64,000 nt of DNA. Source: JAJEFO01 sp965208685 (GTDB lineage Bacteria > Pseudomonadota > Alphaproteobacteria > Rhodobacterales > Rhodobacteraceae). Positions 8,015 through 16,636 of the stretch are shown here, piece after piece; within the stretch, counting starts at the first letter, position 1, and every line of letters begins with the position of its first letter. Made by a program: the position numbers and the translations under genes. The DNA lies in the NCBI GenBank assembly GCA_965208685.1, contig CBDBPL010000007.1, positions 4,092,001 to 4,156,000 of the forward strand. Direction: 5' to 3'. A model generated the notes under the pieces. It saw only the letters and a program-made list of their open reading frames with translations, did no database searches and was not told the DNA's origin.

Positions 8015-10135
8015 TCAGGGCTTCCGTGCCGGATCGCGGTGCCGGCCCAGCGAGGCGACGTCGCTGTCCGCCTCGAGGGCAAGCATTACCGCGTGCAGGT
8101 GTCCGGTGTCGCGAAGCTCCACGTCAATGATGAGACGGTAGAAGTCCGGCTTCCTGTCGATGAACACCAGGTCAGAGATATTCGCGCGCTGCTCGCCGAT
8201 CAAGGTGCAGATCCGGCCCAGGACGCCGCTGTCGTTGGCGATCGTCATGTCCAGGCTGACGTTGTGAACCGGAGGGTGACGGCCCTCCTGCCAGTGCAGG
8301 TCGACCCACCTTTCGGAATCCTCGTCCATCTCCGCCAGCGTGTCGCAGTCGATGGCGTGGATCAGCACGCCCTTGCCGCGATAGGCGATTCCGACGATCC
8401 GCTCGCCCGGAACCGGCTGGCAGCAGGCGGCGCGACGGAACGTCTGGCTCGGCTTGAGCCCGACGACGGCGCGCGCCGCGTCGATCTCCTCTCCCGTCCT
8501 GCTGTCGAGATCGGGATACAGCGTCTTGACGACCTCACGCGCGGTGATTTCCGCCGCGCCGATCCGCACCAGCAGGTCAGTGACGTCCTCCATTCCAAGC
8601 TGCTTCGCCGCCGTCGTGACGGCCTTCTCCGTGGGGCGCCTGCCGACCCGGCCGAACGCCACGCGCAGGAGCTCGCGCCCGAGCTTCATGAAACGCACGC
8701 GGTTCTCCTCGCGCAGCGAGCGTCGGATGGCCGCCTTGGCGCGCCCGGTGGCGACGATGTCGATCCAGGTGCCGGGAGGCCGCTGGCCGCGGGCCGTCAT
8801 GATCTCCACGGACTGCCCGTTTCGCAGGCGCGTCCAGAGCGGCGCGCGGACCCCGTCCACCTTCGCGCCGACGCAGCTGTCGCCGATCCGCGTGTGGATC
8901 GCGTACGCGAAATCCAGGGGCGTCGCGCCGTGCGGCAGCTTCACGACATCGCCCCTTGGCGTGAAGCAGAACACCTTGTCGGCATACATCTCCATCTTGA
9001 CGTGTTCCAGGAACTCGTCGTGGTCGTCCGCCGACTCGAACCGCTCCGACAGGCTGGCGATCCACTTGGCCGGATCGACCGCGAACGGATTCTCCGACCG
9101 CACGCCGTCGCGGTACGACCAGTGCGCCGCCACGCCGGCCTCGGCGACCTCGTGCATCGCCTGGGTCCGGATCTGGATCTCGACCCGCTTGGCGTCGCGC
9201 CCGGAGACCGTCGTGTGAATCGAGCGGTACCCGTTCGACTTCGGCTGGCTGATGTAGTCCTTGAACCGCCCCGGCACCGCGCGCCACCGCCTGTGCACGG
9301 CGCCCAGCGCGGCGTAGCAGTCGGCGTCGCTGCCGACGATCAGCCGGAACCCGTGGATGTCGGAAAGCCGGGAGAACCCCATCTGCTTTTCCTCCATCTT
9401 GCGCCAGATGGAGTACGGCTTCTTCGCGCGCCCGAACACCCTGGCCTCGATCCCGGCCTCCTCCAGCTCCTTCTCCATGTCGGACGTGATCCTGCGGATC
9501 ACGTCCCCGGACTTGCGCTGAAGCGTTATGAAGCGCCGCATGATCGAGTTGCGCGCCTTGGGATTCAGGACCCGGAACGCCAGGTCCTCGAGTTCGTCGC
9601 GCATCGACTGCATGCCCATCCGGCCCGCGAGCGGCGCGTAGATGTCCATGGTCTCGCGCGCCTTCTGCTGCTGCTTCTCCGACGACATGGCCCGGATCGT
9701 GCGCATGTTGTGGAGCCGGTCGGCGAGCTTGACGAGGATCACGCGCAGGTCCTTCGACATCGCGATGAACAGCTTGCGGAAGTTCTCCGCCTGCCTGGTC
9801 TCCGACGACGAGAGCTGGAGGTTCGTGAGCTTCGTGACGCCGTCGACCAGTCCGGCGATCTCGGTGCCGAACTCGCCCTTTATCTCCTCGAACGTGGATC
9901 GCGTGTCCTCGATCGTGTCGTGGAGCAGCGCCGTGACGATGGTGGCGTCATCCAGCTGCTGCTCTGTCAGGATCGCCGCGACCGCGACCGGATGCGTGAA
10001 GTAAGGTTCGCCCGATCGACGGCTCTTGCCCTCGTGCATGCGCTGACCGTACGCAAAGGCACGGTCGATCAGGTCAGTGTCGGTCTTCGGATTGTAGTTC
10101 TGGACCAGCGCGATCAGGTCGTCGGCGGTGAGCAT
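8015..10135 (-). CDS. rsh: Bifunctional (p)ppGpp synthetase/hydrolase (RSH family)
   Basis: 706 residues, full length for an alphaproteobacterial Rel/SpoT. The order is an HD hydrolase domain (TALLHDTIEDT near residue 70; KLADRLHNMRTI near 140), a synthetase domain (KKPYSIWRKM, DIHGFRLIVG, SNGYRSIHTTV, residues about 230-330), a TGS domain (CFTPRGDVVKLP and DFAYAIHTRIGD, about 390-450), a conserved Cys-containing linker (FRRAACCQPVPGE), and a C-terminal ACT domain (SGVLGRICTLIGEQRANIS). It makes and degrades the stringent-response alarmone from GTP/GDP and ATP. The ATG at 10135 has a GGGGGA site just upstream. It sits between rpoZ and DUF2062 on the same strand. All catalytic motifs appear intact, so a working stringent response, which can drive toxin-antitoxin activity, is expected. 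Confidence 0.95.
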   Translation of the reverse strand: MLTADDLIALVQNYNPKTDTDLIDRAFAYGQRMHEGKSRRSGEPYFTHPVAVAAILTEQQLDDATIVTALLHDTIEDTRSTFEEIKGEFGTEIAGLVDGVTKLTNLQLSSSETRQAENFRKLFIAMSKDLRVILVKLADRLHNMRTIRAMSSEKQQQKARETMDIYAPLAGRMGMQSMRDELEDLAFRVLNPKARNSIMRRFITLQRKSGDVIRRITSDMEKELEEAGIEARVFGRAKKPYSIWRKMEEKQMGFSRLSDIHGFRLIVGSDADCYAALGAVHRRWRAVPGRFKDYISQPKSNGYRSIHTTVSGRDAKRVEIQIRTQAMHEVAEAGVAAHWSYRDGVRSENPFAVDPAKWIASLSERFESADDHDEFLEHVKMEMYADKVFCFTPRGDVVKLPHGATPLDFAYAIHTRIGDSCVGAKVDGVRAPLWTRLRNGQSVEIMTARGQRPPGTWIDIVATGRAKAAIRRSLREENRVRFMKLGRELLRVAFGRVGRRPTEKAVTTAAKQLGMEDVTDLLVRIGAAEITAREVVKTLYPDLDSRTGEEIDAARAVVGLKPSQTFRRAACCQPVPGERIVGIAYRGKGVLIHAIDCDTLAEMDEDSERWVDLHWQEGRHPPVHNVSLDMTIANDSGVLGRICTLIGEQRANISDLVFIDRKPDFYRLIIDVELRDTGHLHAVMLALEADSDVASLGRHRDPARKP

Positions 10136-10163
10136 CCGGTCCCCCCACGGTCAGCGCCAGCCT

Positions 10164-10520
10164 CTAGCGCCGCTCCTGGGCGTCTTCCATCAGCGCCCGC
10201 AGCAGCTTTTCCTCGCTGAGGTCGTCGCCTTCGGGCGCGTCGTCATCCGCACCCATGAGCAGGGCCATGGAGTCCTCTTCCGGCTCGTCCACTTCGATCA
10301 TGGTCTGGTGCGACTCGATCATGCGCTCGTGCAGATCTTCCGAGGACTGGGTTTCCTCCGCGATCTCGCGCAGCGACACGACGGGGTTCTTGTCGTTGTC
10401 CCGGTCCACCGTGAGGGGAGCGCCCGTCGAGATCTCTCGCGCGCGGTGCGACGCGATCATCACGAGATCGAACCGGTTCGGAACCTTGTCAACGCAATCC
10501 TCTACCGTCACGCGGGCCAT
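10164..10520 (-). CDS. rpoZ: RNA polymerase omega subunit
   Basis: 118 residues from ATG 10520, with GGAG upstream. The frame is open further up, but that part is not omega-like. The N-terminus MARVTVEDCVDKVPNRFDLV is the classic omega signature, followed by ASHRAREISTGAP and a REIAEET-like region. The tail is acidic, as in alphaproteobacterial RpoZ. It stabilises beta' during RNA polymerase assembly and is part of the ppGpp-binding site 1, which makes the neighbouring rsh gene functionally relevant. Confidence 0.95.
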   Translation of the reverse strand: MARVTVEDCVDKVPNRFDLVMIASHRAREISTGAPLTVDRDNDKNPVVSLREIAEETQSSEDLHERMIESHQTMIEVDEPEEDSMALLMGADDDAPEGDDLSEEKLLRALMEDAQERR

Positions 10521-10771
10521 CAGATTCTCCGTCTGGAATGAAGTCGGTAAGTCAGGTATGGCTTTCGGGCGCGAAAGACAAGCGGAATCTGCACCGCAAC
10601 GACCCGCCGGAACGCGCATGTTACGGAAAGTTGACCGGACAGGCGGTTGCAATTGTCTCCCGACAGTCGGAAACTCGGACTCAGTGGGAAGTCGGGCCGG
10701 CCAGACCGACTCAACGCATGTCCGAGAAGAAATCTCGTCCGGCGCGACTTCTTTGAAGAAGGACCAGGCAG

Positions 10772-11326
10772 ATGTTCTACAAGGACGAGCGGCTCGCTCT
10801 GTTGATCGACGGAGCGAACCTGTATGCTGCGACGAAGGCTCTGGGATTCGACATCGACTACAAGCTGCTGCGCCAGGAGTTCATGCGGCGCGGCAAGCTG
10901 CTGCGCGCCTTCTACTACACCGCGCTCCTGGAAAACGAGGAATACTCCCCGATCCGGCCGCTCGTGGACTGGCTTCACTACAACGGGTTCGCCATGGTCA
11001 CGAAACCGGCCAAGGAGTTCACCGACAGCCAGGGCCGCCGCAGGGTGAAGGGGAACATGGACATCGAGCTCACCGTCGATGCCATGGAGCTCGCGCCGCA
11101 TGTCGACCACATCGTGCTGTTTTCCGGAGACGGCGACTTCCGGCCGCTGGTGGAAAGCCTTCAGCGCCAGGGCGTGCGGGTGTCCGTCGTCTCGACGATC
11201 CGCTCGCAGCCGCCGATGATCGCCGACGAGCTGCGCCGCCAGACCGACAACTTCATCGAGCTCGACGAACTGAAAGACGTCATCGGACGCCAGCCGCGCG
11301 AGCCGCACCCCGACGCCGAGGCGTGA
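10772..11326 (+). CDS. NYN-domain (LabA/DUF88-type) protein
   Basis: 184 residues. The N-terminal strand LALLIDGANLYAA carries the first conserved Asp of the PIN-like NYN fold. Further motifs are KGNMDIELTVDAM (second acidic site), HIVLFSGDGDFRPLVESL (GDGDF third acidic site) and a final RRQTDNFIELDEL. NYN domains are predicted Mg-dependent ribonucleases. This subfamily is found beside rpoZ and rsh in many alphaproteobacteria. It is transcribed divergently from rpoZ across a 250-bp region that should carry both promoters. The RNA target is unknown. Confidence 0.85.
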   Translation: MFYKDERLALLIDGANLYAATKALGFDIDYKLLRQEFMRRGKLLRAFYYTALLENEEYSPIRPLVDWLHYNGFAMVTKPAKEFTDSQGRRRVKGNMDIELTVDAMELAPHVDHIVLFSGDGDFRPLVESLQRQGVRVSVVSTIRSQPPMIADELRRQTDNFIELDELKDVIGRQPREPHPDAEA

Positions 11327-11504
11327 CGCGCCCGGGTCCGCAACGCTCTCGAGCGAAACGGGAATCCGTTTGACGCCGATGACCCGGCGGCCCGCCGCGC
11401 GGAGGAATCGAGCGCGCTGAGAGCGTTCTCGCCGGCCAGCCGGCAGGGGCGGCCGGCGACATGCCGTCCGGAGCCGGGATCTTCCATTCTTGCGGTCGCC
11501 TTCG

Positions 11505-11910
11505 TCAGCCTGCTGCCGCTTCCGCCGGTCGGCGCCGGACGGTCGCGAGCAGCGCCTCCACCCTTCGATTGCTCCAGGCCGGCCCGGCAGGCCGGCGCCG
11601 GGACCGGCGGCCGCGCAGCGCACGAGGACTGCTTGCCGGGTGTGCCGGGAGCAGTCCGCCGATCCATCGAAACGGGTGACATCCGCTCCGCCGGCGCTCG
11701 ACATGTCCGGCAGGGTCGCCAGGTCATGCGACAGCGGGCAGATTTCGCACTGCAGGGCGATGCACGCCTTGAACGGCTTTCCTGCGGCCTGCCGGACATG
11801 GAATCCGAAAGCCTCGTCGGCGAAGACGGCTGCATCGCCCATGCCGCGAAGCGCCGAAACGTCTCTCTCCGCAGCGCGGTCGGCTCCCGCGCTTGCTCAA
11901 GGTCGCTCAT
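11505..11910 (-). pseudogene. HEPN toxin-like gene with two frameshifts
   Basis: ATG 11910 overlaps the end of the MNT gene. The first seven codons (MSDLEQA) are followed, after a one-base shift, by AGADRAAERDVSALRG and FADEAFGFHVRQAAGKPFKA, then LSHDLATLPDM, which is the HEPN helix pair with the downstream His-containing motif. A second shift leads to RVEALLATVRRRPAEAAAG and a stop at 11505. The order is typical of HEPN-MNT type VII toxin-antitoxin pairs, in which HEPN is an RNase or a target of the nucleotidyltransferase. With two indels it should not make a working protein. Confidence 0.5.
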
Positions 11911-12232
11911 GGAGCGCCTTGCCCGCACGCAGCGCACGCGCGAGGACATGATTGCGCGAGCCGCGCCAGAGATCGGCCTCCTCCGGGCTGCAGAACAGGA
12001 TGTCCTTGGAGACGTGGAATTTCGCAAGCGTAAGCCGGATGCCGGTCTCTCCGGTGCCACGATCCCCGCCCGACCCGAACCGTTCCGCCTCGACGACCAC
12101 CAGATCACCGTCCGGGCCCGCCTCTGCATCGCCACGTGCGTTAGAGCCGAAAGGGATCGCCAGCTCGGGATCAGTCGCCTCAACGATGGTCGCCGCCATC
12201 TGCCGCGGCAACGCATCGTCGACCTGCGCCAT
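11897..12232 (-). CDS. Minimal nucleotidyltransferase (MNT-type antitoxin)
   Basis: 111 residues from ATG 12232. An upstream extension is open but begins in a duplicated sequence (19-base repeat around 12223-12260), so this start is provisional. The core motif PFGSNARGDAEAGPDGDLVV matches GSxARG...(S/G)DxDL of MNT domains, except that the second position of the DxD pair reads G-D-L, so one catalytic Asp may be missing. It overlaps the HEPN relic by 14 bases. In type VII systems MNT adds AMP to its HEPN partner. Because the HEPN is broken this gene is probably a leftover. Confidence 0.5.
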   Translation of the reverse strand: MAQVDDALPRQMAATIVEATDPELAIPFGSNARGDAEAGPDGDLVVVEAERFGSGGDRGTGETGIRLTLAKFHVSKDILFCSPEEADLWRGSRNHVLARALRAGKALHERP

Positions 12233-12736
12233 GCGCGCTTTCAACCTGCGCCATGCGCGTTCTCTCTCGACCGTGTGGTCCTTCCGTCCCAGCAAGCAGC
12301 GACGAGTGCCAACGGTTCGGGATCGATCTCCTCGGCAAGCCGGACCCGCCACGTCATGGACAAGTGATGGTGCCGTCGGCATCTCGAGTCGAGAGCGTCA
12401 CCGTGCTCGGCGGCTCGGTCGGGCGTGTGCTGGACCGTTGCGGGGAAAGGCTGCGTCTCCGTCGGCAATGGCGTTTAGGACCGGCGCCAGGCAGGATCGG
12501 GGCTGTCACGCCAGGACCGTTTCAGGTTCGGCAGCCCTTTCGAAGGGGAATTCTTATGAGCCGTCCATTGAAACTTCCACCGGCTCGATGGCGCCGTTTC
12601 GATCTTCGTTCGGCCTTGCCCTTGTCCGCCTCTCTGCCTTGCGGAATCCGTGCCCTGTTCGGGGCAGCGAGTGGTGTCACCGCTTCCGCATCAAGGCATC
12701 TTGACATCAACGCATCAATGTTGCAGTTCCTTTGCC
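12233..12736. other. Intergenic between MNT and vapB-like gene
   Basis: About 500 bases. It includes the upstream open frame of the MNT gene and the vapB leader. No other gene or clear regulatory site was recognised. Confidence 0.25.
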
Positions 12737-12964
12737 ATGAGAACGACTCTGAACATTGATGACGAGATCCTCGAGGCGGCCAGGTCGATCGCGGGGGAGC
12801 GAAACCTGTCGGTGGGCGCGGCGCTGTCCGAGTTGGCGCGACGCGGATTGCGGCCGGCAGCCAGGGTCGGACGCAAGCGCAGCGGATTTCCGGTGTTCGA
12901 GATCTCTCACGCCGGCACTGTCCTGACCCTCGACCGTGTCAGGGAACATGAAGGCGATCCTTGA
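12737..12964 (+). CDS. VapB-like antitoxin (ribbon-helix-helix)
   Basis: 75 residues. The start MRTTLNIDDEILEAARSIAG is the standard beta strand plus helix of an arginine-repressor-like/RHH antitoxin that binds operator DNA. The C-terminal half (GRKRSGFPVFEISHAGTVLT) would clasp the toxin. It overlaps the PIN-domain gene by four bases (TTGA), a translational coupling usual in vapBC operons. The upstream ATG at 12650 in the same frame is rejected because that segment is not conserved-looking. Confidence 0.8.
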   Translation: MRTTLNIDDEILEAARSIAGERNLSVGAALSELARRGLRPAARVGRKRSGFPVFEISHAGTVLTLDRVREHEGDP

Positions 12965-13404
12965 CCTTCCTGCTCGACCTCAATCTGCTGCTCGCCCTTG
13001 CATGGCCGTCGCACGTCCACCACGACGTTGCGCACGCATGGTTCGAACGGGAAGCTCTGCCGGGCTGGGCGACCTGCCCGTTGACCCAGCTCGGGTTTGT
13101 CAGGCTGTCTTCCAATCCCGCGTTCACGTCCGATGCGGTCTCCCCGCCCGAAGCGCTCTCCCTTCTGAAGGACATCACCGCCATGGACGGCCACGAATTC
13201 TGGCCCGACGAATTCGATTGCGTGTCTGCAGCGTTTGCCGACGGCTTGCGAATCACCGGCCATCGCCAGATGACCGACGCGTACCTCCTGTCGCTCGCGC
13301 GGGAACGGTCGGGATGCCTGGCGACGCTGGATCGCAAGATTGGCTGGCTTCTGCCCCGGAGCGAACGGCCGAGCCCGCATCTTCGCATCGTCGAACCCCG
13401 CTGA
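12961..13404 (+). CDS. VapC-like PIN-domain toxin
   Basis: 147 residues starting at TTG 12961, which overlaps the antitoxin stop. PIN-fold acidic residues are visible: TFLLDLNLLLALAW (first Asp), a central E in FEREALPGW, and TDAYLLSLARERSGCLATLD (Asp pair at the end of the active site). VapC toxins are Mg-dependent RNases that cut tRNA or rRNA. The gene appears intact. Together with the preceding antitoxin it forms a complete type II module. Confidence 0.8.
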   Translation: MTFLLDLNLLLALAWPSHVHHDVAHAWFEREALPGWATCPLTQLGFVRLSSNPAFTSDAVSPPEALSLLKDITAMDGHEFWPDEFDCVSAAFADGLRITGHRQMTDAYLLSLARERSGCLATLDRKIGWLLPRSERPSPHLRIVEPR

Positions 13405-13860
13405 GCCGGCGCCGCCTGCAATTGCGATTCCGGCTCCGGCGACGGAGGTGTGCAAACTGACCTGCGCTTCTGTCAGCCTGTCCTGAATCGCCCTCACGAC
13501 GGCGGCGACATTTTCCTGGACCTTGGATGGCTGCGGGAGCCGCCGCGAAAAATGGTCCTGCCCGGCTCGGACTGCATCCGTGCGCGTCTGCATTCACGCC
13601 AGCTAAGCGGCAACGGAAGGGGCTCATATACTTTACAAAACCGCCCGTCAGGCCGACTCCTCCGGCCCGGCACACGGCATCGCACGAGGCGTCGACGGGA
13701 ACGATGACGACGGGAACGGGGATCGCGTGCGGCAGCGGCCTCTGGAAAGTTGGAACAAGAGGCGAACTTTGTGCTTGACAGGCAACCCCGGCGCTCTCAT
13801 GCTGGGTTGCAGGGACGCTCTTGGCGTCCTCGCCCCATCGCAGACCGGAGGAACGACCGC
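13405..13860. other. Region upstream of the TnpB chimera
   Basis: About 455 bases. A minus-strand frame (about 13593 toward 13400) reads KVQENVAAVVRAIQDRLTEAQ.. and looks faintly protein-like but has no recognisable family. Near 13740-13860 lies the probable left end of the TnpB element, with a GGAGGAACGACC ribosome site before the tnpB ATG. Confidence 0.25.
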
Positions 13861-14844
13861 ATGGCCCTCGTCGCCACGCACAGGCAGATCGTCTACCGCC
13901 TGCCGCCGCAGAGGCGGAGCACCTGGCGATTGCTCGAGCGGACGCTCGAGGACCAGCGGCAGCTCTGGAACGCCGCCCTGGAGGAGCGCATCGACTGCTC
14001 CCGGAAAACGGGCAGGTCTCTGACCTTCTTCGACCAGTGCAAGTCGCTGACCCAATGCAGGCGCGACGATCCCGAAGTCGCCGCCTGCCCGGTGGCGATC
14101 CAGCGCGGCACGCTCCGGCGGCTGGACGAGGCGTACAAGCACTTCTTCCGGCGGGTGAGGAACGGTCAGACGCCGGGGTTCCCGAGGTTCAAGGGACGCT
14201 CCCGCTTCGACAGCATCAGCGTCGTCTCCGGCGTGAAGGCCAGGGACGGCAGGCTGCGCGTCCCCGGCTTCGGTCCCCTGGCCATCCGCCGGAAGGGCGG
14301 CAACCCGTACTCCGGCGGGAAGCCCGTCTCCGCCGTCCTCAAGCGCGTCGGCGGCAGGTGGCACGCCATTGTCTGCCTCTCGGTCGAGGTCGAGGAACCC
14401 GCGGACAACGGCCGCGCCGTCGACCTCGACAGGAACGGGGGCCAGGTCGCGGACAGCGACGGCGGGATCTTCCAAATGCCCGACATGGCGCGGCTGGAGG
14501 CGCGGTCCCGAAGGCTGCAGCGGAAGCTGTCCAGGCAGCGCAAGGCCAGCCGGCGGCGCGAGCGGACGAAGCGGCACCTGGCGAGAGTGCGGCGCAGGAT
14601 CGCCAACAGGCGCAAGAACTGGCACCACCAAGTGAGCAGCAGGCTGGCGGCGAAGGCGGGAACCGTCGCGGTCGAGGGGCTGAACGTGAAGGCCATGACC
14701 CGCTCGGCGAAGGGCACCGCCGCGGCGACCGGCACGATGGTGGCGCAGAAGGGCTGGAGGCAGGGCGTGCTCGCGATCCGGGCCATGGGCCGGGGCTCGT
14801 ATGCGCGGACCCGCGTGGACCGGTCCGGCTTCCCGGAAACGTGA
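13861..14844 (+). pseudogene. TnpB RNA-guided nuclease with C-terminus replaced by an IscB segment
   Basis: 327 residues from ATG 13861. Residues 1-295 are a TnpB/OrfB of IS200/IS605 type: an N-terminal helical domain (RQLWNAALEERIDC), FPRFKGRSRFDSISVV, a RuvC-I strand with Asp (GRAVDLDRNGG), a long basic helix (about 215-265), and the RuvC-II Glu in TVAVEGLNVKAM. From base 14748 the sequence switches to an 88-bp block nearly identical (86/88) to bases 16208-16295 inside iscB, in the same frame (KGWRQGVLAIRAMGRGSYAR...), and stops soon after. The zinc ribbon and RuvC-III Asp of TnpB are therefore missing, and nuclease activity is unlikely. The simplest origin is recombination between co-resident tnpB and iscB elements. 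Confidence 0.75.
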
Positions 14845-14964
14845 GCGATTTCGCTTTGACAATGGCGAGCGGATTCAGGTTGAAGGCGACACTGTGCCTC
14901 ATGGTGTCGATTCCGGCACGCCCGGCAACAAAGGCCGAAACCTCGGCGCTCGCCGCCACTCTTC

Positions 14965-15247
14965 GTCAGCGACCCCTCCCTGAAGGGAGGGGCTTGAGGA
15001 ACGAAAGTTCCGAGAGCCCATGCTGACCAGCACAAGAAAGGAGACTGTCATCCAATCTACCCTGAACCATACGTTGAAGACCAACCCTGGGATGCTTCCT
15101 CAGTCCCGGGCTCTTGAAGATTCGTCAGCAGACACGCCGGGTCAGGCACGAAACGGGGCGGATCGTGATGCGGGTGGTCAGGTTGTGCGAGGGGAGACCG
15201 GCTTCGGCCGGCGTCACCGGGGAAGCGCGAGCGACCCCGAGAGCGGC
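14965..15247 (+). ncRNA. Putative omega RNA of IscB copy 1
   Basis: The 283-bp leader between the element's left end and the iscB start is conserved with copy 2 although no protein is expected there, which fits the omega-RNA scaffold that IscB uses. In known systems the guide comes from the DNA flanking the left end, here the bases just before 14965. Relative to copy 2 this leader lacks about 52 bases that form a long hairpin (see 23066-23121), so its scaffold is shorter. An open frame crosses the region but has no conserved protein features. Confidence 0.5.
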
Positions 15248-16618
15248 GTGAGCCGCGTCTTCGTCCTGGACCGGTGCGGCGCCCCGCTGATGCCGTGCCA
15301 CCCGGCCAGGGCGAGAAAGCTCCTGGGCAAGGGACGTGCCGTCGTGGTGCGGCTCCATCCCTTCACGATCCGTCTCCGGGACCGGGTCGGAGGGGAGACC
15401 CAGGAGGTCGGGCTGAAGGTTGATCCCGGCGCGAAGACCACCGGCCTGGCGTTGGTGCGGGAGGACGGCGAGGTCCTGTTCCTGGCCGAGATCGAGCACA
15501 GGGGAGCAAGGATCAGAAAGGCCATGCAGCAACGGAGCAATTTCCGGCGGCGCCGACGTTCGGCGAACCTGCGCTACCGGAAGAAGCGGTTCCTGAACCG
15601 GCGCTCCGACAGGAAGCTCCCGCCCTCGCTGCAGTCGCGGGTCGACAACGTGGCCTCGTGGACGGAGCGGCTGCGCAGGCTCGCGCCCGTGACCTCTGTC
15701 GCGTGCGAGGTCGTCCGGTTCGACACCCAGGCGCTGGAGAACCCGGAGATCGCGGGCGCGGAGTACCAGCAGGGCACCCTCGCCGGATACGAGGTCAGGG
15801 AATGCCTGCTCGAGAAGTGGGGACGGACGTGCGCCTATTGCGGTGCCACGGACACGCCGCTGCAGGTCGACCACGTGCGTCCGAAGGCAAGGGGCGGCTC
15901 CGACCGGGTCTCGAACCTGGCCCTCGCGTGCCCGTCCTGCAACCAGGCCAAGGGCGCGCAGCCGGTGGAGACCTTCCTGGCAGGCCGTCCCGAGCGTCTC
16001 CGGAGGGTGCTGGCGCAGGCGAAAGCGCCGCTCTCCGCCGCCGCCGCCGTCAACGCCACCCGCCGCGTCCTGTTCGAGGCATTGAAGCGGACGGGGCTGC
16101 CCGTCGCCGGCGCCTCGGGCGGGCGGACGAAGTTCAACCGCACGCGGCTGGGGATCCCGAAGTCGCATGCCCTCGACGCCGCCTGCGTCGGCGAGACGCC
16201 GGCGCTGAAGGGCTGGAGGCAGCCCGTGCTCGCGATCCGGGCCATGGGCCGGGGCTCGTATGCGCGGACCCGCGTGGACCGGTCCGGCTTCCCGGTCGGC
16301 TACCTGATGGCGGAGAAGACCGTGCGCGGCTTCCGCACGGGCGACATCGTGCGCGCGACCGTGCCCTCGGGCAAGAAGAGGGGTGTCCACGTGGGCCGCG
16401 TCGCGGTGCGCCGGACAGGCTCCTTCAACGTCCAGACGGCGCAAGGGACGGTGCAGGGGATCTCGCACCGGCACTGCCGCGTCGTCCAGCGCGCCGACGG
16501 CTACGGATACGTCCTCGAGACGTCACGGAAAGAGGAGAAGACAACGATGCACGGAACACGGGAACCCGCATTCCTCCCCGCCCTGAAGGACGGGGTTTCC
16601 TGCGGGATGATTCGATGA
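15248..16618 (+). CDS. iscB: IscB RNA-guided DNA endonuclease (RuvC + HNH)
   Basis: 456 residues from GTG 15248, which places the PLMP-type N-domain at the start as in known IscB (VFVLDRCGAPLMPCHPARAR). Next come RuvC-I with its Asp (VGLKVDPGAKTTGLALV), an Arg-rich bridge helix (SNFRRRRRSANLRYRKKR), RuvC-II with Glu (VACEVVRFDTQ), an HNH domain (CAYCGATDTPLQVDHVRPKA then CPSCNQAKG), RuvC-III (SHALDAACVG with His and Asp), and a C-terminal target-recognition region (GRVAVRRTGSFNVQT). All catalytic residues are visible, so it may be active. The last 23 residues read through the element's right-end palindrome (MHGTREPAFLPALKDG), an extension beyond the usual end. IscB is the ancestor of Cas9 and cuts DNA guided by omega RNA. 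Confidence 0.85.
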   Translation: MSRVFVLDRCGAPLMPCHPARARKLLGKGRAVVVRLHPFTIRLRDRVGGETQEVGLKVDPGAKTTGLALVREDGEVLFLAEIEHRGARIRKAMQQRSNFRRRRRSANLRYRKKRFLNRRSDRKLPPSLQSRVDNVASWTERLRRLAPVTSVACEVVRFDTQALENPEIAGAEYQQGTLAGYEVRECLLEKWGRTCAYCGATDTPLQVDHVRPKARGGSDRVSNLALACPSCNQAKGAQPVETFLAGRPERLRRVLAQAKAPLSAAAAVNATRRVLFEALKRTGLPVAGASGGRTKFNRTRLGIPKSHALDAACVGETPALKGWRQPVLAIRAMGRGSYARTRVDRSGFPVGYLMAEKTVRGFRTGDIVRATVPSGKKRGVHVGRVAVRRTGSFNVQTAQGTVQGISHRHCRVVQRADGYGYVLETSRKEEKTTMHGTREPAFLPALKDGVSCGMIR

Positions 16619-16636
16619 CAGGGGCTGGATGGACCA

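Larger units (their letters stand above)
14965..16618 (+). mobile_element. IscB element, copy 1
   Basis: The element shares ends with the copy at 22880-24584. The left end starts GTCAGCGACCCCTCCC followed by TGAAGGGAGGGG, a perfect palindrome. The right end holds CCCCGCCC-TGAA-GGACGGGG. Subterminal palindromes without inverted termini are typical of IS200/IS605-like elements. It carries a putative omega RNA and iscB but no TnpA, so it depends on a transposase supplied in trans. Boundaries were set by comparing both copies and may be off by a few bases. Confidence 0.7.

Noticed and set aside
7334..10219. 961-codon plus-strand open frame
   Set aside because: Antisense to rsh and DUF2062; composition is Arg/Asp/Val-rich shadow typical of high-GC coding on the other strand.
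10520..11842. 440-codon minus-strand frame
   Set aside because: Antisense to the NYN gene. Only the first 60 codons are real, as part of the HEPN relic.
15020..15247. N-terminal extension of IscB
   Set aside because: The codons cover the conserved structured leader. Known IscBs begin at the PLMP domain, and GTG 15248 fits.
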